A stretch of 47,731 nt of DNA from Lelliottia sp. WAP21 (GTDB taxonomy: Bacteria; Pseudomonadota; Gammaproteobacteria; Enterobacterales; Enterobacteriaceae), in assembly GCF_020532665.2 (NCBI RefSeq), contig NZ_JAIWPG020000020.1, positions 1-47,731 of the forward strand, read 5' to 3'. The notes beneath the pieces were generated by a model, which had not been told where the DNA came from, searched no databases, and worked only from the letters and a program-made list of their open reading frames with translations. Made by a program: the position numbers and the translations under genes. Shown here one piece after another: positions 29,655 to 38,845 of this stretch. Within the stretch, counting starts at the first letter, position 1. The number at the start of each line of letters is the position of its first letter.

Positions 29655-30706
29655 GCATGATCGTATTCAACAAAAAGCTGATCACCGAGCACAACCAGGT
29701 GAAGCAGGCATGGAATCAGCTGCTAATGCAGCGTGAATCCTTCAACATCAACCAGAACACCATTTCCGCCCAGTACGGCGGCGCGCTGGAAGTTAACCAG
29801 GCCGCGCTGATTTCCAAAGACTATTGGCGCGAAGTGGACAACATCACCACCCGAGTCTTCCGTAATGACGAAGGCAACGGCCTGCTGGATGATCTGCTCG
29901 GTCTCGGTACGCCGATTTCTATCGGCAAGACGGCGGCGCTGTACCGCGTTTCCAGTGACGCTGGCAAGGTACATCGCTCACTGACGGGCCACGTGCCGGA
30001 AGAGCTGGATAAAGTCATCTACGACGAAGCTGGTGACCCAATCCCGATCTTCAACACCGGCTACGGCCGTGAATGGCGTGAATGGAACGGCATGCAGTCG
30101 GAAAACCTCGACGCGATGGCTGATGATCAGGAAGCGCACGTCGCGGCTATCCGTGAAGACATGGCTGACTACATGCTGTCAGGCGATGCGAAGGTTAAGG
30201 TGAAAGGGTATGTCGGCGCAGGTATCACCAACCATGCCAACACCAACCAGGTGGATCTGAGTGCGTCTGGTCTGAATATTGACCTCACCACCTCGACTCC
30301 TGATGAATCAGTGGCATTCTTCATCGGCCCGTTCGCCAAACTTCTGGATGATAACTACGTGCAGGAGAAGGTTAAGCTGTGGGCTTCGCCGGACATCATG
30401 CGCAACCTGAACCGACCGTATTCCGATGCTGCCGGATTCAAAGAAGGCACTGTGCTGGAATACATCCTGCGCTATGGCCGCATCGAGTCGTTTAACCAGA
30501 CCTTTAAACTGACCGGTAACCACTTCATCGCTTACGTGCGCAACTCTCAGTACATCAAGACGCGCATCGCCGCGCCGGTGGGTACCTTCATGATCCCGCG
30601 TCAGAATCCGTTCGACAACTACAACTCCCTGGTCTGGAGTGCTGTCGGCCTGCAGATTAAGCGCGATTTTAACGGTCGTTCTAAAGTGTTCAACGCACAG
30701 GGTTAA
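29651..30706 (+). CDS. Major capsid protein
   Basis: This 351-residue protein has the length and place of an HK97-fold capsid subunit. Recognisable parts are LEVNQAALISKDYWREVDN near residue 45, an IREDMADYMLSGDAKVKV segment mid-way and a C-terminal FMIPRQNPFDNYNSLVWSAVGLQI strand. It resembles the DUF6260-type capsid family of enterobacterial siphoviruses. A GC-rich hairpin follows the stop, usual after highly expressed capsid genes. Confidence 0.88.
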   Translation: MSMIVFNKKLITEHNQVKQAWNQLLMQRESFNINQNTISAQYGGALEVNQAALISKDYWREVDNITTRVFRNDEGNGLLDDLLGLGTPISIGKTAALYRVSSDAGKVHRSLTGHVPEELDKVIYDEAGDPIPIFNTGYGREWREWNGMQSENLDAMADDQEAHVAAIREDMADYMLSGDAKVKVKGYVGAGITNHANTNQVDLSASGLNIDLTTSTPDESVAFFIGPFAKLLDDNYVQEKVKLWASPDIMRNLNRPYSDAAGFKEGTVLEYILRYGRIESFNQTFKLTGNHFIAYVRNSQYIKTRIAAPVGTFMIPRQNPFDNYNSLVWSAVGLQIKRDFNGRSKVFNAQG

Positions 30707-30724
30707 GGGGCTTCGGCCCCTTTT
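30707..30724 (+). terminator. Hairpin after the major capsid gene
   Basis: GGGGC pairs with GCCCC around TTCG, followed by four T. It may reduce downstream transcription or stabilise the capsid mRNA 3' end. Confidence 0.6.
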
Positions 30725-30738
30725 CTTCGGGAGAGAGC

Positions 30739-30990
30739 ATGAAAAAGTTAAAAGTCGAGAAGGCTGGTTGCTGGGGAACGATTAACGGCGTATTCCAGCA
30801 ACTGCCGGTTGGTCATGAGTTTGTTGCGGTTGATGTGCCGCCAGCTTTCGCAGGCCGAGTCTCGGTCGTTGGCGAAGTTGAAGAGCAGGAGCTTGAAGTT
30901 GCCACACCTGGTGCTGACGATAAACCTGCAGAGCAGGCAGAGCAGGCAGAGCAGGCAGACACCTCCGCTAAATCGAAAAAGGCGAAATAA
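30739..30990 (+). CDS. Hypothetical head-region protein with EQA repeats
   Basis: This 83-residue protein has a compact first part (MKKLKVEKAGCWGTINGVFQ) and an acidic, disordered tail containing three tandem EQA triplets, ending KSKKAK. GGGAGAG precedes the ATG. Its place between capsid and connector genes suggests a minor head role. No function known. Confidence 0.65.
   Translation: MKKLKVEKAGCWGTINGVFQQLPVGHEFVAVDVPPAFAGRVSVVGEVEEQELEVATPGADDKPAEQAEQAEQADTSAKSKKAK
30931..30957 (+). repeat. Three tandem 9-bp repeats
   Basis: GAGCAGGCA occurs three times in a row in frame, coding EQA each time. Such a run can gain or lose units by slippage without changing the frame. Confidence 0.9.
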
Positions 30991-30992
30991 CC

Positions 30993-31373
30993 ATGGCTGA
31001 CCCAATCACAGCGGCAGACGTGCAGGCGTTCCTCGGTGAATTGGGTTACTCCATCCCGGGCGCGCTGCTGGATCCGATCCTCTGCGTGGTGAACAAGATT
31101 ATCCCGTGCCTCGATGGCGCGGGGTATGACGACTGCACCGCGAAGCTGATCCTGATGTACGCTGCCGCGCTTATGGCTACGTCGTCCGGCGCGCGCCGCA
31201 TCAAATCGCAGGGGGCGCCGTCTGGAGCGTCCCGGTCGTTCGATTACGATGCTGACAGCATTACCTGGTTGCGCGACTCACTGGCCCGGCTTGATACCAG
31301 TGGATGCACTGGTGAGTTGCCAATCAGCGCCGGTAACAGTGTCGGCCTGTTCATGGTGGTCGGAGGCTGCTGA
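30993..31373 (+). CDS. Head-tail adaptor protein
   Basis: This 126-residue helical protein (ITAADVQAFLGELGYSIPG, KLILMYAAALMATSSGARRIKSQGAPSGASRSFDYD) has the plan of head-completion adaptors that extend the portal. It ends overlapping the next start by one base. Assigned from position and helical pattern. Confidence 0.7.
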   Translation: MADPITAADVQAFLGELGYSIPGALLDPILCVVNKIIPCLDGAGYDDCTAKLILMYAAALMATSSGARRIKSQGAPSGASRSFDYDADSITWLRDSLARLDTSGCTGELPISAGNSVGLFMVVGGC

Positions 31374-31546
31374 TGACTTACAAATCAGTTAAGCACGGGC
31401 TGCCGCGCTCATTCGTACGCGTCTGGGTGATGACCGACACCGGGCGGGAGACTACCGGCCACGTTAAATCTGACGGCGAGTGGTTCATTAACTGCCCGCG
31501 CATCCGGGCGACCGGCGCAAAGGTGCTGCGCTGGAAGGAGGGCTGA
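31373..31546 (+). CDS. 57-residue hypothetical connector-region protein
   Basis: A small basic protein (MTYKSVKHGLPRSFVRVWVMT, then GHVKSDGEWFINCPRIRATG) is coupled to both neighbours by TGATG overlaps. It looks like a small beta fold. Present between adaptor and stopper genes. Function unknown. Confidence 0.65.
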   Translation: MTYKSVKHGLPRSFVRVWVMTDTGRETTGHVKSDGEWFINCPRIRATGAKVLRWKEG

Positions 31547-31896
31547 TGTCATCGGTAGCGAACTGGAGTTATACCGCGACGGCAACCATCTGGCGCAAGC
31601 TGGAGGGAAATGACGAATACGGCGACCCGCTTGGCTATGCCGAACCTGAGCAAATCCTGTGTGATTATGAGGGAGGGCTCAGCAAGAAGTTAGCCAGTCT
31701 GGGCGCTGAAATCGTCGTGAAGAACACAGTCTGGACTGAGTTTGCGCTGGCGGCCGCCGGTGATTACCTGCTGATTGGCGCGTCGACAGAGCCAGACCCG
31801 GTTGTGGCCGGTGCCGACGAAGTACGGCAGGTTATCCGCTACGCCGACACGTTCGAGCGACTGGCGGATGATTACGCCATACTTACCGGTGTTTAG
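31546..31896 (+). CDS. Head closure (stopper) protein candidate
   Basis: This 116-residue beta-rich protein (NWSYTATATIWRKLEGNDEYGDP, LCDYEGG, VWTEFALAAAGDYLLIG) has the size and order expected of a head-closure protein that seals the portal channel. Assigned from position and strand pattern. Confidence 0.65.
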   Translation: MSSVANWSYTATATIWRKLEGNDEYGDPLGYAEPEQILCDYEGGLSKKLASLGAEIVVKNTVWTEFALAAAGDYLLIGASTEPDPVVAGADEVRQVIRYADTFERLADDYAILTGV

Positions 31897-31912
31897 CTGA
31901 TTTGAGGTGGTT

Positions 31913-32098
31913 ATGTGCCTGAATGATGGTGACTTGGTTTTTGAATCGGAACTGAACCGGTTCGACCTGAAAAACTATGACCTCATCCACTCCGTTTCAC
32001 CAGTAATTGCTCATCCAGAAATTCCAATCGGTGTTTATAGAGTCATTTTTAAGAACGGCATTCCTATAGATTCCTGGATTCAGCCAATTCAAAGCTGA
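31913..32098 (+). CDS. 61-residue hypothetical protein
   Basis: A short acidic protein (MCLNDGDLVFESELNRFDLKN...) with a GVYRVIFKNGIPIDSW strand pair. GAGGTG precedes the ATG; a GTG two codons earlier is possible. It is AT-richer than its neighbours and may be an inserted gene in the connector block. Function unknown. Confidence 0.55.
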   Translation: MCLNDGDLVFESELNRFDLKNYDLIHSVSPVIAHPEIPIGVYRVIFKNGIPIDSWIQPIQS

Positions 32099-32120
32099 GG
32101 TCGCTCCGGCGGCCTTTTTT
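32097..32120 (+). terminator. Imperfect terminator-like hairpin
   Basis: GAGGTCGC and GCGGCCTT can pair with a mismatch around TCCG, followed by six T. It follows the small AT-rich gene and may be its own terminator. Confidence 0.45.
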
Positions 32121-32137
32121 ATTGCCTGGAGAATGCC

Positions 32138-32602
32138 ATGGGCATCAAAGTGAAGGGCGTCGGTCAGGTTGTAAAAAATCTGAATAAGTTCATCGATGAT
32201 ACAGCTGGCATTAAGGCTGTCAGGGCGACTTATAAGGTTCTTGATGTAATTGGCATCGATGCTGCTGTGATGACACCAGTAGACACCTCAAATCTTATCA
32301 ATTCTCAGTCTAAGGATGTGAAACTGACGGCTGGCGGAGTGACTGGGAAGCTAGTTTATTCTGCTAGATATGCTCTTGCTGTACACAATGCATCAGGCAA
32401 ATTAAAAGGCCAGCCCCGTGCTGATTTCGGGATGACAAGCAACCGTTCCGACGTAGGTCCGCAAAAACCAAAGGCGTTTGGTGGCGGCACTAAGCAGGGT
32501 AACTACTGGGATCCGCATGGCGAACCTCAATTCCTGTTGAAGGCGTTAAAGAAGAACAAAGATGTGGCCTATGATATTTTCAAAAAGGAACTTAAACCAT
32601 GA
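32138..32602 (+). CDS. HK97 gp10-like neck/tail completion protein
   Basis: This 154-residue protein (VGQVVKNLNKFIDDTAG, GIDAAVMTPVDTSNLINSQ, YSARYALAVHN) carries the TPVDTGxLxxS-like motif and YAxxVHxG-like segment of HK97 gp10 family proteins. These act at the head-tail joint. Overlaps the next gene by four bases. Confidence 0.82.
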   Translation: MGIKVKGVGQVVKNLNKFIDDTAGIKAVRATYKVLDVIGIDAAVMTPVDTSNLINSQSKDVKLTAGGVTGKLVYSARYALAVHNASGKLKGQPRADFGMTSNRSDVGPQKPKAFGGGTKQGNYWDPHGEPQFLLKALKKNKDVAYDIFKKELKP

Positions 32603-32979
32603 GTCCTGACATGTACGAGCGAGTGCGGGATATGTTTATGAGCGCTGATTTAAGTGATGGCTATATATCACAACTGCTGTTATTTGAAGACACTGGCAAA
32701 CTCAGCGACGCATTTATGGTATTTGCTCCAGGCGGAGGCACCGTACTGAGAGATGACCTCTCTTCTGATTATTACGTAGATGTAGCGGTCATTGGCGCCA
32801 AAGATAAAAGGCGGGCGACAGCTGAGCGAGTAAAGTTAATTACCGCCTACGTAAAAGCCAATCAAACAACCGACCCCTGCCTGAACTATATCGAAATGAT
32901 GGGGGTTCCAGGGCCAATGCCGACGACAGAGGGACGCATAGTTTTTCAACTTAGATTCCGCTGCATATATGGCGAATAA
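32599..32979 (+). CDS. Tail terminator protein candidate
   Basis: This 126-residue protein (MYERVRDMFMSADLSDGY, FMVFAPGGGTVLRDDLSSDYYVDVAVIGAKDKR, IVFQLRFRCIYGE) has the alpha/beta order and length of tail-terminator proteins that cap the tube before it joins the head. Assigned from position and pattern. Confidence 0.7.
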   Translation: MSPDMYERVRDMFMSADLSDGYISQLLLFEDTGKLSDAFMVFAPGGGTVLRDDLSSDYYVDVAVIGAKDKRRATAERVKLITAYVKANQTTDPCLNYIEMMGVPGPMPTTEGRIVFQLRFRCIYGE

Positions 32980-33040
32980 TCCAATCACCAACCCATCAGG
33001 CTGCCATTCGGCGGCCTTTATTTTATTTGAGAGGTAACAC

Positions 33041-33805
33041 ATGCAAGGCTGTGCTAATGATTTTGGCAAGCTGATCGGGAAAGTAGCTGTGCTACGCATG
33101 GCCTTTGGCTGCCCCGACGCAGTGCCAGAGCTTTCCGAGTGGAAGCGTCTCGGCGCTATGACCACAAAAGGTTTCGATTACTCAATGAATACAGTCAGCT
33201 CTGAGGCTGATGATTCAAAGGGTCTGGTTGAGAATTTGGTCAACAACATGGACTTTACAATCTCTGGTGACGGCGAGTTCCGCAAGAACGATAAGTCTGT
33301 AGAGATTGGCGCGATCCACATGTCGAAATACATTTTCGATGAAGTTCAGGCTGGCCGTCAGCCAACCGTCTGGGTTCGTTTCGATTTCGCCGGAGAAGAT
33401 GCTGGGACCTACATCATGGGGTATTTCAACACCACCTCGTGGTCAGGTGACTTTGGTACCAGTGATATTTCAACTTTCTCCGGGGAGTGGAAAGTCTACG
33501 ATGCCGACACGGTTGTGTTTGAGATTGCTGGCGATGCGCTTGCCTTCACAACCAACCTTCCTTCAGCGAAAACCGTTGCTACTGGCTCAGCGCTCAACAT
33601 GAGCGTTGCCATTACAGGCGGTACAACTCCGTATACGTATGTCTGGAAAAAAGATGGATCAGTAGTGAGCGGTCAGACTACGGCGACGTTCAATAAGGCA
33701 AGCGCAGTCTCGGGTGATGCTGGTTCATATACCTGTGAAGTTACCGACTCTGCTGGCACGCCAGTGAAAATTACATCTAATGCCTGCGCTGTCACTGTCA
33801 GCTAA
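33041..33805 (+). CDS. Major tail tube protein with Ig-like domain
   Basis: This is a 254-residue protein. Residues 1-165 form the tube domain (MTTKGFDYSMNTVSSEADDSKGLVENLV, FSGEWKVYDADTVVFE). Residues 170-254 form an immunoglobulin-like domain (TVATGSALNMSVAITGGTTPYTYVWKKDG, DAGSYTCEVTDSAG). Ig-like extensions decorate the outside of phage tubes and may bind cell surface sugars weakly. GAGAGG precedes the ATG. Confidence 0.88.
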   Translation: MQGCANDFGKLIGKVAVLRMAFGCPDAVPELSEWKRLGAMTTKGFDYSMNTVSSEADDSKGLVENLVNNMDFTISGDGEFRKNDKSVEIGAIHMSKYIFDEVQAGRQPTVWVRFDFAGEDAGTYIMGYFNTTSWSGDFGTSDISTFSGEWKVYDADTVVFEIAGDALAFTTNLPSAKTVATGSALNMSVAITGGTTPYTYVWKKDGSVVSGQTTATFNKASAVSGDAGSYTCEVTDSAGTPVKITSNACAVTVS

Positions 33806-33860
33806 TGGCTATTCCAAAGGGCGGCGTGCTGCCCTTGATAATAATCATTAAGGCAAACGC

Positions 33861-34547
33861 ATGATCCCATTAATAGATATTGGTGAGGTTGTTCTTTCAA
33901 GCAGAAAGGATGGAGAGAAAGAATACCTTCTAAGGCCGTCATTCGCTGCGATGACCAGAATCGGATCGCCTGAAGAAATCGTTTCGGCTTACGCAACCAT
34001 ACATGGCAGTGATGTACAAAATCTAATAGCAGTATGCGCTTCTAATCTTGGACGACTTCCGGAATGGTTATCGCCACAACTTTATCGCATGGCTGAAAAG
34101 GTCCTTTCCGTTTCCATTCAGGTGATTCAGGCGTGTTGTGAAGATGATTTAACCCCGATGATCGGCGAGTGGAAAGGTTGGTCAAGATACATTGTCTACC
34201 GGCCAGGAGCTCTAAGTCGTAATGACATTATAGTCATCGCCCAGCACCTCATGACACATGGTGTAATAGGGAAGGCCAGGGTTAGAAAATTGCAGCGGCA
34301 TGAAACTAATTCGACCACCTCTGAATTCAACGCTATTGAGTACATCAACTCCGCCCGCACTCATTTTGAAATGACTCGTGAAGACGCTGCGGAACTGACA
34401 ATGACAGAGTTTGCGCTGCTGTTGAACGCCAAATATCCAGACCAAAAAGGGCTGACGAGAGAGGAATATGACGCAGTGATGGATGATGATGAGCGTCGCT
34501 GGCAGGAAAAAATGATGCGCGAACAGCAAGAGCGGTCAGTGAAGTAG
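33861..34547 (+). CDS. Tail assembly chaperone (DUF6246-like)
   Basis: This 228-residue protein lies between tail tube and tape measure, where the G/GT chaperones sit. It has a helical body (LRPSFAAMTRIGSPEEIVSAYATI) and a C-terminal part with MTEFALLLNAKYPDQKGLTREEYDAVMDDDERRWQEK, a T-like segment already in frame. I see no clear slippery heptamer or out-of-frame extension, so the usual -1 frameshift may be absent. It should coat the tape measure during assembly. Confidence 0.72.
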   Translation: MIPLIDIGEVVLSSRKDGEKEYLLRPSFAAMTRIGSPEEIVSAYATIHGSDVQNLIAVCASNLGRLPEWLSPQLYRMAEKVLSVSIQVIQACCEDDLTPMIGEWKGWSRYIVYRPGALSRNDIIVIAQHLMTHGVIGKARVRKLQRHETNSTTSEFNAIEYINSARTHFEMTREDAAELTMTEFALLLNAKYPDQKGLTREEYDAVMDDDERRWQEKMMREQQERSVK

Positions 34548-34574
34548 TAGCTAACGTATCCAAGGAGAACAGCA

Positions 34575-37499
34575 ATGTCGGAAAATTTAGGTGGTATCGA
34601 TATCACCATCGCATTGGATACCGCTCAACTTCTTGACGGTGCCAAGGATGTGCAGAACGCGCTTAGCCAGATCGATAGTTCATCAAAAAAAACCGGTCAA
34701 GAACTGGATGGGCTTGATAATAGTACCTCCCAAACCGGATCCGCATTTACTGAACTCGCCGGTTATGCCAACTCAATGGATAACCAACTGCGTAAATTGA
34801 ACACCAACGTGAGCGGTATAGCTCGTGCGATGGATGAGGCCCGCAGCGGTACAGGTGGTGCTAACAGCGAGTTCAATCGTGCTCAGTCAATCATTGAAGC
34901 TCTTGGCAATCAGTTAGCTGTTCTTGATGAAGCGCAAGAGAATGGCGCCCGAAGCGCAGCAGTTCTTGCAGCACAGTTGCGTGCAGGCTCTAAAGCAAGT
35001 GATGAAGAAAAGCAAAAGATAGGCCAGTTAACCGGTCAGCTTTTCGATATGCAGAGAACGACCCAGGCATCTGCAGGAGGAAATAAAGGCTGGAAATCCA
35101 GCATGCAGCAGGCTGGTTATCAGGTGCAGGACTTCATCGTGCAGGTGCAGGGCGGTCAGTCTGCTCTGGTTGCGTTCTCTCAACAGGGATCGCAACTTGC
35201 TGGCGCATTCGGCCCAGGTGGCGCAGTTATCGGTGCTGTCATTGCATTAGGATCAATCATTGCGGGTACGCTTATTACCTCGCTGAATGGTGGAAAGACC
35301 GCCATGGATGCGTTGAAAGACGCAGCGGAAGCGATGGACAAGGTCATCAACGTCTCTATAAATGGCGTGGCCGCGCTTTCCGACAAATACGCCTACCTCG
35401 CAAAGACTAATGCTGAAGTCGCCACGTTGATGCGAAACCAGGCGCTTCTGGAGTACAACGAAGCGATCAACAAAATCCCGAAAGCAATCAGTGATGCCTC
35501 AAGCTCGCTACTGTCGTTCGGCGATAAAGCACTTTCGGCCTTTTCCGGAGGATATGCGTCGGTAGACGGCTTCAACGATCGTCTGGCTACTCTTGAAATC
35601 ACTACGGATAACTATGCTGAGGCAGTTAAGCAGGCATATGGTGCCGGGCAAGCATTCCAGGCGACAGCGAACAGTATCGGAAATACCGTTGGTGCAGTTG
35701 CGGACAAGTTCGGGATAACCGAGCAGAAAGCCTTCGAGTTGAGTAAGCAGCTTTCTGATATCGCTAAAAACCCATCTCCCGAGGCATTGCAGCGCCTCGC
35801 TACAGAACTGCAGAACACTCAGAGCTCCACGGAGAAAGGGCAAACAGCGCTTACGGCCTTCGTGGGAAAACTGGTGGAGCTTTCACGCGAAGCCGTGATA
35901 GCGAAAGGAAACGTTGCAGCACTTAAGCAGGAAACTGACAACCTAACCAGCGGCCAGAAGAATCTCATTAAGCAATCTGAACGCAACCTGGCTCTGTCGA
36001 AGTTGCAGGGAGAGGCTCGCGCACGGTTGCAGGCGCAATACGCTGCTGAAGATGCCGGGTTTTCGAATGATGATCCGCACGCTAAGCAGATGGAAGATGA
36101 TGCTGCCGCTACGTACAAAAATACGCAGGCGCAGAAGACGCTTCAGTCAGAGCAGAAGAAAGGCGCTTCCCAGGCGGACTCTGTTGCTCAGAAACTGGCG
36201 AACCTCAAACAACAATCAGAATTAGCCGCCGACTCAACGAATAAGCTGAGCCGTGAACAGGCCATCCTGAATGCTCAGCAGTCTCTCGGAAAAGGAGCCA
36301 CCAAAGAGCAAATAGCGCTGGCTGGTCAGTATGCTGCAAAAAAATGGGACACAGCCAACGCCATCAAAGCTGAAGCTGCAGCCCAGAAGCTTCTCCCTGA
36401 AGCGGCCGCGAATGCCAGCTACAAACAGGATGTTGAGGATCTAAATACGGCTCTGGCTGCGAAGAAAATCAGCCAAGATCAGTACAACGAGACCTCAGAA
36501 AGACTAGCGGCAACGCACCAAGCTAACCTTGCCAAAATCCAGTCTCAACAGGCCGTGACGCCACAGCAGGATGCAGTAGGTGGAGTTGACCCTGTTCAGC
36601 AGTTGGCAAACGAGAACGCTCGCAAACTGGCGTTGATTCAAGCCTATGAGCAGCAAGGGCTAATCACTCATCAGAATGCTCTTGCTTTGCGAGCTGCCGC
36701 TGATACGCAGTATGAGCAGCAACGTCTCGCTGCACAGTGGACTTTGTTTTCACAGCAAAGCGCAGCCAACCAGATGCTTGCAGCGTCGCTTGACGCACTT
36801 GGTAACAATGCATCGAGCGCTTTTGCTGGAATTATCACTAGCTCACAGACAGGTGAAGAGGCGGTCCGCTCGCTGGCTAACTCAGTTGTGAACCAACTGA
36901 TGAACTCGTTAGTGCAGATGGGTGTTGAATGGGCAAAGTCAGCAATTCTCGGCGCCACCACTCAGCAAACAGCAATAGCAGCAACTACGGCTGCGCAGGT
37001 TGCTGGTATCACCACACAAACTGCCGTGAGCACGGCATCGGCAGCGGCTACTACGGCGGCATGGACTCCGGCGGCAATCATGTCATCTATTGCTTCATTT
37101 GGCGGTGCTGTCGCGATTGGTCTTGGCGCCATGGCTGGAATTATGGCGCTATCGGGTAAGCGCAAGAATGGCGGACCTGTATCGGCAGGTGGAATGTACC
37201 AGGTCGGTGAAGGCGGGATGCCTGAGATTTACCAGGCCAGTACAGGTAAGCAGTACATGATACCGGGCGACAACGGCAAGGTGATCAGCAACAAGGATAT
37301 GCAGGGCGCGGGAGGTGGTGGGGTGGTGATCAACATTCAAAACTACACATCGTCTTCTGTTGATGCACAGGCCGGTAGTGACGGTAATGGAGGATTGACC
37401 GTTGATGTCGTTGTTGCAGACCTGAATAACGGTGGCCCAATCAGTAACGCCATAACCAGCAACATGAACGTTAAACGCACGCCAAGGGGGCAGGGCTGA
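34575..37499 (+). CDS. Tape measure protein
   Basis: This is a 974-residue protein, the longest in the window. Long coiled coils rich in Ala, Gln and Lys alternate with two hydrophobic segments (about residues 215-240, GGAVIGAVIALGSIIAGTLI, and 830-860). The C-terminal part has GKRKNGGPVSAGGMYQVGEGGMPEIYQ, a typical tape-measure end. Its length sets tail length, and it probably forms a channel in the inner membrane for DNA entry. AAGGAG precedes the ATG. Confidence 0.95.
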   Translation: MSENLGGIDITIALDTAQLLDGAKDVQNALSQIDSSSKKTGQELDGLDNSTSQTGSAFTELAGYANSMDNQLRKLNTNVSGIARAMDEARSGTGGANSEFNRAQSIIEALGNQLAVLDEAQENGARSAAVLAAQLRAGSKASDEEKQKIGQLTGQLFDMQRTTQASAGGNKGWKSSMQQAGYQVQDFIVQVQGGQSALVAFSQQGSQLAGAFGPGGAVIGAVIALGSIIAGTLITSLNGGKTAMDALKDAAEAMDKVINVSINGVAALSDKYAYLAKTNAEVATLMRNQALLEYNEAINKIPKAISDASSSLLSFGDKALSAFSGGYASVDGFNDRLATLEITTDNYAEAVKQAYGAGQAFQATANSIGNTVGAVADKFGITEQKAFELSKQLSDIAKNPSPEALQRLATELQNTQSSTEKGQTALTAFVGKLVELSREAVIAKGNVAALKQETDNLTSGQKNLIKQSERNLALSKLQGEARARLQAQYAAEDAGFSNDDPHAKQMEDDAAATYKNTQAQKTLQSEQKKGASQADSVAQKLANLKQQSELAADSTNKLSREQAILNAQQSLGKGATKEQIALAGQYAAKKWDTANAIKAEAAAQKLLPEAAANASYKQDVEDLNTALAAKKISQDQYNETSERLAATHQANLAKIQSQQAVTPQQDAVGGVDPVQQLANENARKLALIQAYEQQGLITHQNALALRAAADTQYEQQRLAAQWTLFSQQSAANQMLAASLDALGNNASSAFAGIITSSQTGEEAVRSLANSVVNQLMNSLVQMGVEWAKSAILGATTQQTAIAATTAAQVAGITTQTAVSTASAAATTAAWTPAAIMSSIASFGGAVAIGLGAMAGIMALSGKRKNGGPVSAGGMYQVGEGGMPEIYQASTGKQYMIPGDNGKVISNKDMQGAGGGGVVINIQNYTSSSVDAQAGSDGNGGLTVDVVVADLNNGGPISNAITSNMNVKRTPRGQG

Positions 37500-37993
37500 T
37501 GCCAATTATTGACTATCCCGACTGGCTGCCGTTGACGCAGAAGTCCAGCAAAAACATGACGCTCGATACCGGGTACCAGACCGATCAGCCAGCGGTCGGC
37601 CCGGCTATCTTCGAGAATCTCACTGATGACCTGAAGGTGACCTGGTCGCTGACGTGGATATTCACGCTTGATCAGGAACGCGCATTCCAGCAGTGGTTGC
37701 GCAGTCCGAACTACCTTAACCGGGGCCTTAACTGGTTCAGAATGCCGCTTAACATCGGCGGGAGCGGACTGCAAATTCAGGTACTTCACTTTACTGGCAT
37801 GCCTGTGCAGACAAGCATTGATGGCGGGGTGGTGACCTGGACGGGAACCGTTGTCGCGAACCACCTCTACAACGCCGACGACGAGTTCGACGACGTAATT
37901 GTTGAACTTCCGCCGCCGTGGCCTTCACTGCTTGATATTGTAGTCACTGGCTATCCTGATGGGCGCGATCCAGAATCACTTCCGAGAGTTTAG
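37499..37993 (+). CDS. Distal tail protein candidate
   Basis: This 164-residue, beta-rich protein (FENLTDDLKVTWSLTWIFTLDQERAFQQWL, GLNWFRMPLNIGGSGLQIQ) lies directly after the tape measure, the place of lambda M-like and distal-tail proteins. It should start assembly of the tail tip. It overlaps the tape measure stop by one base. Confidence 0.75.
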   Translation: MPIIDYPDWLPLTQKSSKNMTLDTGYQTDQPAVGPAIFENLTDDLKVTWSLTWIFTLDQERAFQQWLRSPNYLNRGLNWFRMPLNIGGSGLQIQVLHFTGMPVQTSIDGGVVTWTGTVVANHLYNADDEFDDVIVELPPPWPSLLDIVVTGYPDGRDPESLPRV

Positions 37994-37995
37994 TA

Positions 37996-38466
37996 ATGCC
38001 TACCTTCAGAGCTTATAAGCAGCAGCGCCCGACGCGCGGGTTGTACGACACCATCACTTTCTTCCATCCGTCGTTCGGTTATGTGCGCCTTGTTCACAAG
38101 CAGTTCTTCCCGAAGACGCTTGGCGGCCAGACGTATACGCCTGCACGCTTTGAAATCGAAGAGAGCCAGCAGAGCGGAACGCCGGTGATAGACGCGACTG
38201 TCAAGTTAGGGCGGCTATCGTCGGATATTAAAGCGCTGATGAAGCAGTGGAAGGGCGCTGCGCGGCTAACAGCCATCACGGCCACACGGCAGATCTTCGA
38301 CAGCGGGGATGTTTCGGTGCCGATTAAGTCGTGGCAGCTATACGTCAAGACGGTGGATATCGATGCCGACGCCGCATCGGTCACTCTGTCTGTCACCAAC
38401 CCGCTGAACAACAACATCGGAAGGCTCTATGACCCAACGGAATATACCGGCCTGCAGTACCTCTGA
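37996..38466 (+). CDS. Tail tip protein (DUF1833)
   Basis: This 156-residue protein (LYDTITFFHPSFGYVRLV, TYTPARFEIEESQQSGTPVIDATVKLGRLSSDI, ITATRQIFDSGD) follows the DUF1833 pattern, a lambda gpL-like tail-tip family. It overlaps the NlpC/P60 gene by 38 bases. Confidence 0.82.
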   Translation: MPTFRAYKQQRPTRGLYDTITFFHPSFGYVRLVHKQFFPKTLGGQTYTPARFEIEESQQSGTPVIDATVKLGRLSSDIKALMKQWKGAARLTAITATRQIFDSGDVSVPIKSWQLYVKTVDIDADAASVTLSVTNPLNNNIGRLYDPTEYTGLQYL

Positions 38467-38845
38467 TTTTGTTCGGAAGGTGATCGGCGTGCCGTGGGCT
38501 AACCGGGCCTGCTCGTTCGATAGGGTCGACTGCTGGGGCTTGTGCGTGCTGTATTACCGGCACGTTCTCGGCATTGAACTGCACCAGACGCCGGACTACG
38601 AAGCCGGTGAGGACTTCTTCACCTGTTATCAGGGTGACGTCGTTTTCTGGCGCCAGGTAGATAAGCCAGTCGAGGGCGGCATATTCGTCGGGTACCGCGG
38701 CGCGCAACCGGCGCATGTTGGTCTGGTACTGAGCCGTCAGGCGCTGCACTCGCGCGGCGAGAACGGAAGTGTACGCATGGACTCGTTGCTGATCATTCAG
38801 CGGGCATTTACAAAGGTGGAGTATTTTTCGTATGGCGTTGATTGA
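38429..38845 (+). CDS. NlpC/P60 family tail protein
   Basis: This 138-residue protein has the catalytic cysteine in RVDCWGLCVLYYRHV (near residue 35) and the histidine in PAHVGLVLS (near residue 94), as in NlpC/P60 cysteine peptidases. It corresponds to the peptidase half of lambda gpK and may cleave peptidoglycan stem peptides at entry or process the tail tip. It overlaps both neighbours. Confidence 0.88.
   Translation: MTQRNIPACSTSDFVRKVIGVPWANRACSFDRVDCWGLCVLYYRHVLGIELHQTPDYEAGEDFFTCYQGDVVFWRQVDKPVEGGIFVGYRGAQPAHVGLVLSRQALHSRGENGSVRMDSLLIIQRAFTKVEYFSYGVD

Noticed and set aside
33861..34547. Programmed -1 frameshift in the tail chaperone
   Set aside because: No convincing slippery heptamer or downstream out-of-frame extension was seen; the T-like part is already in frame.
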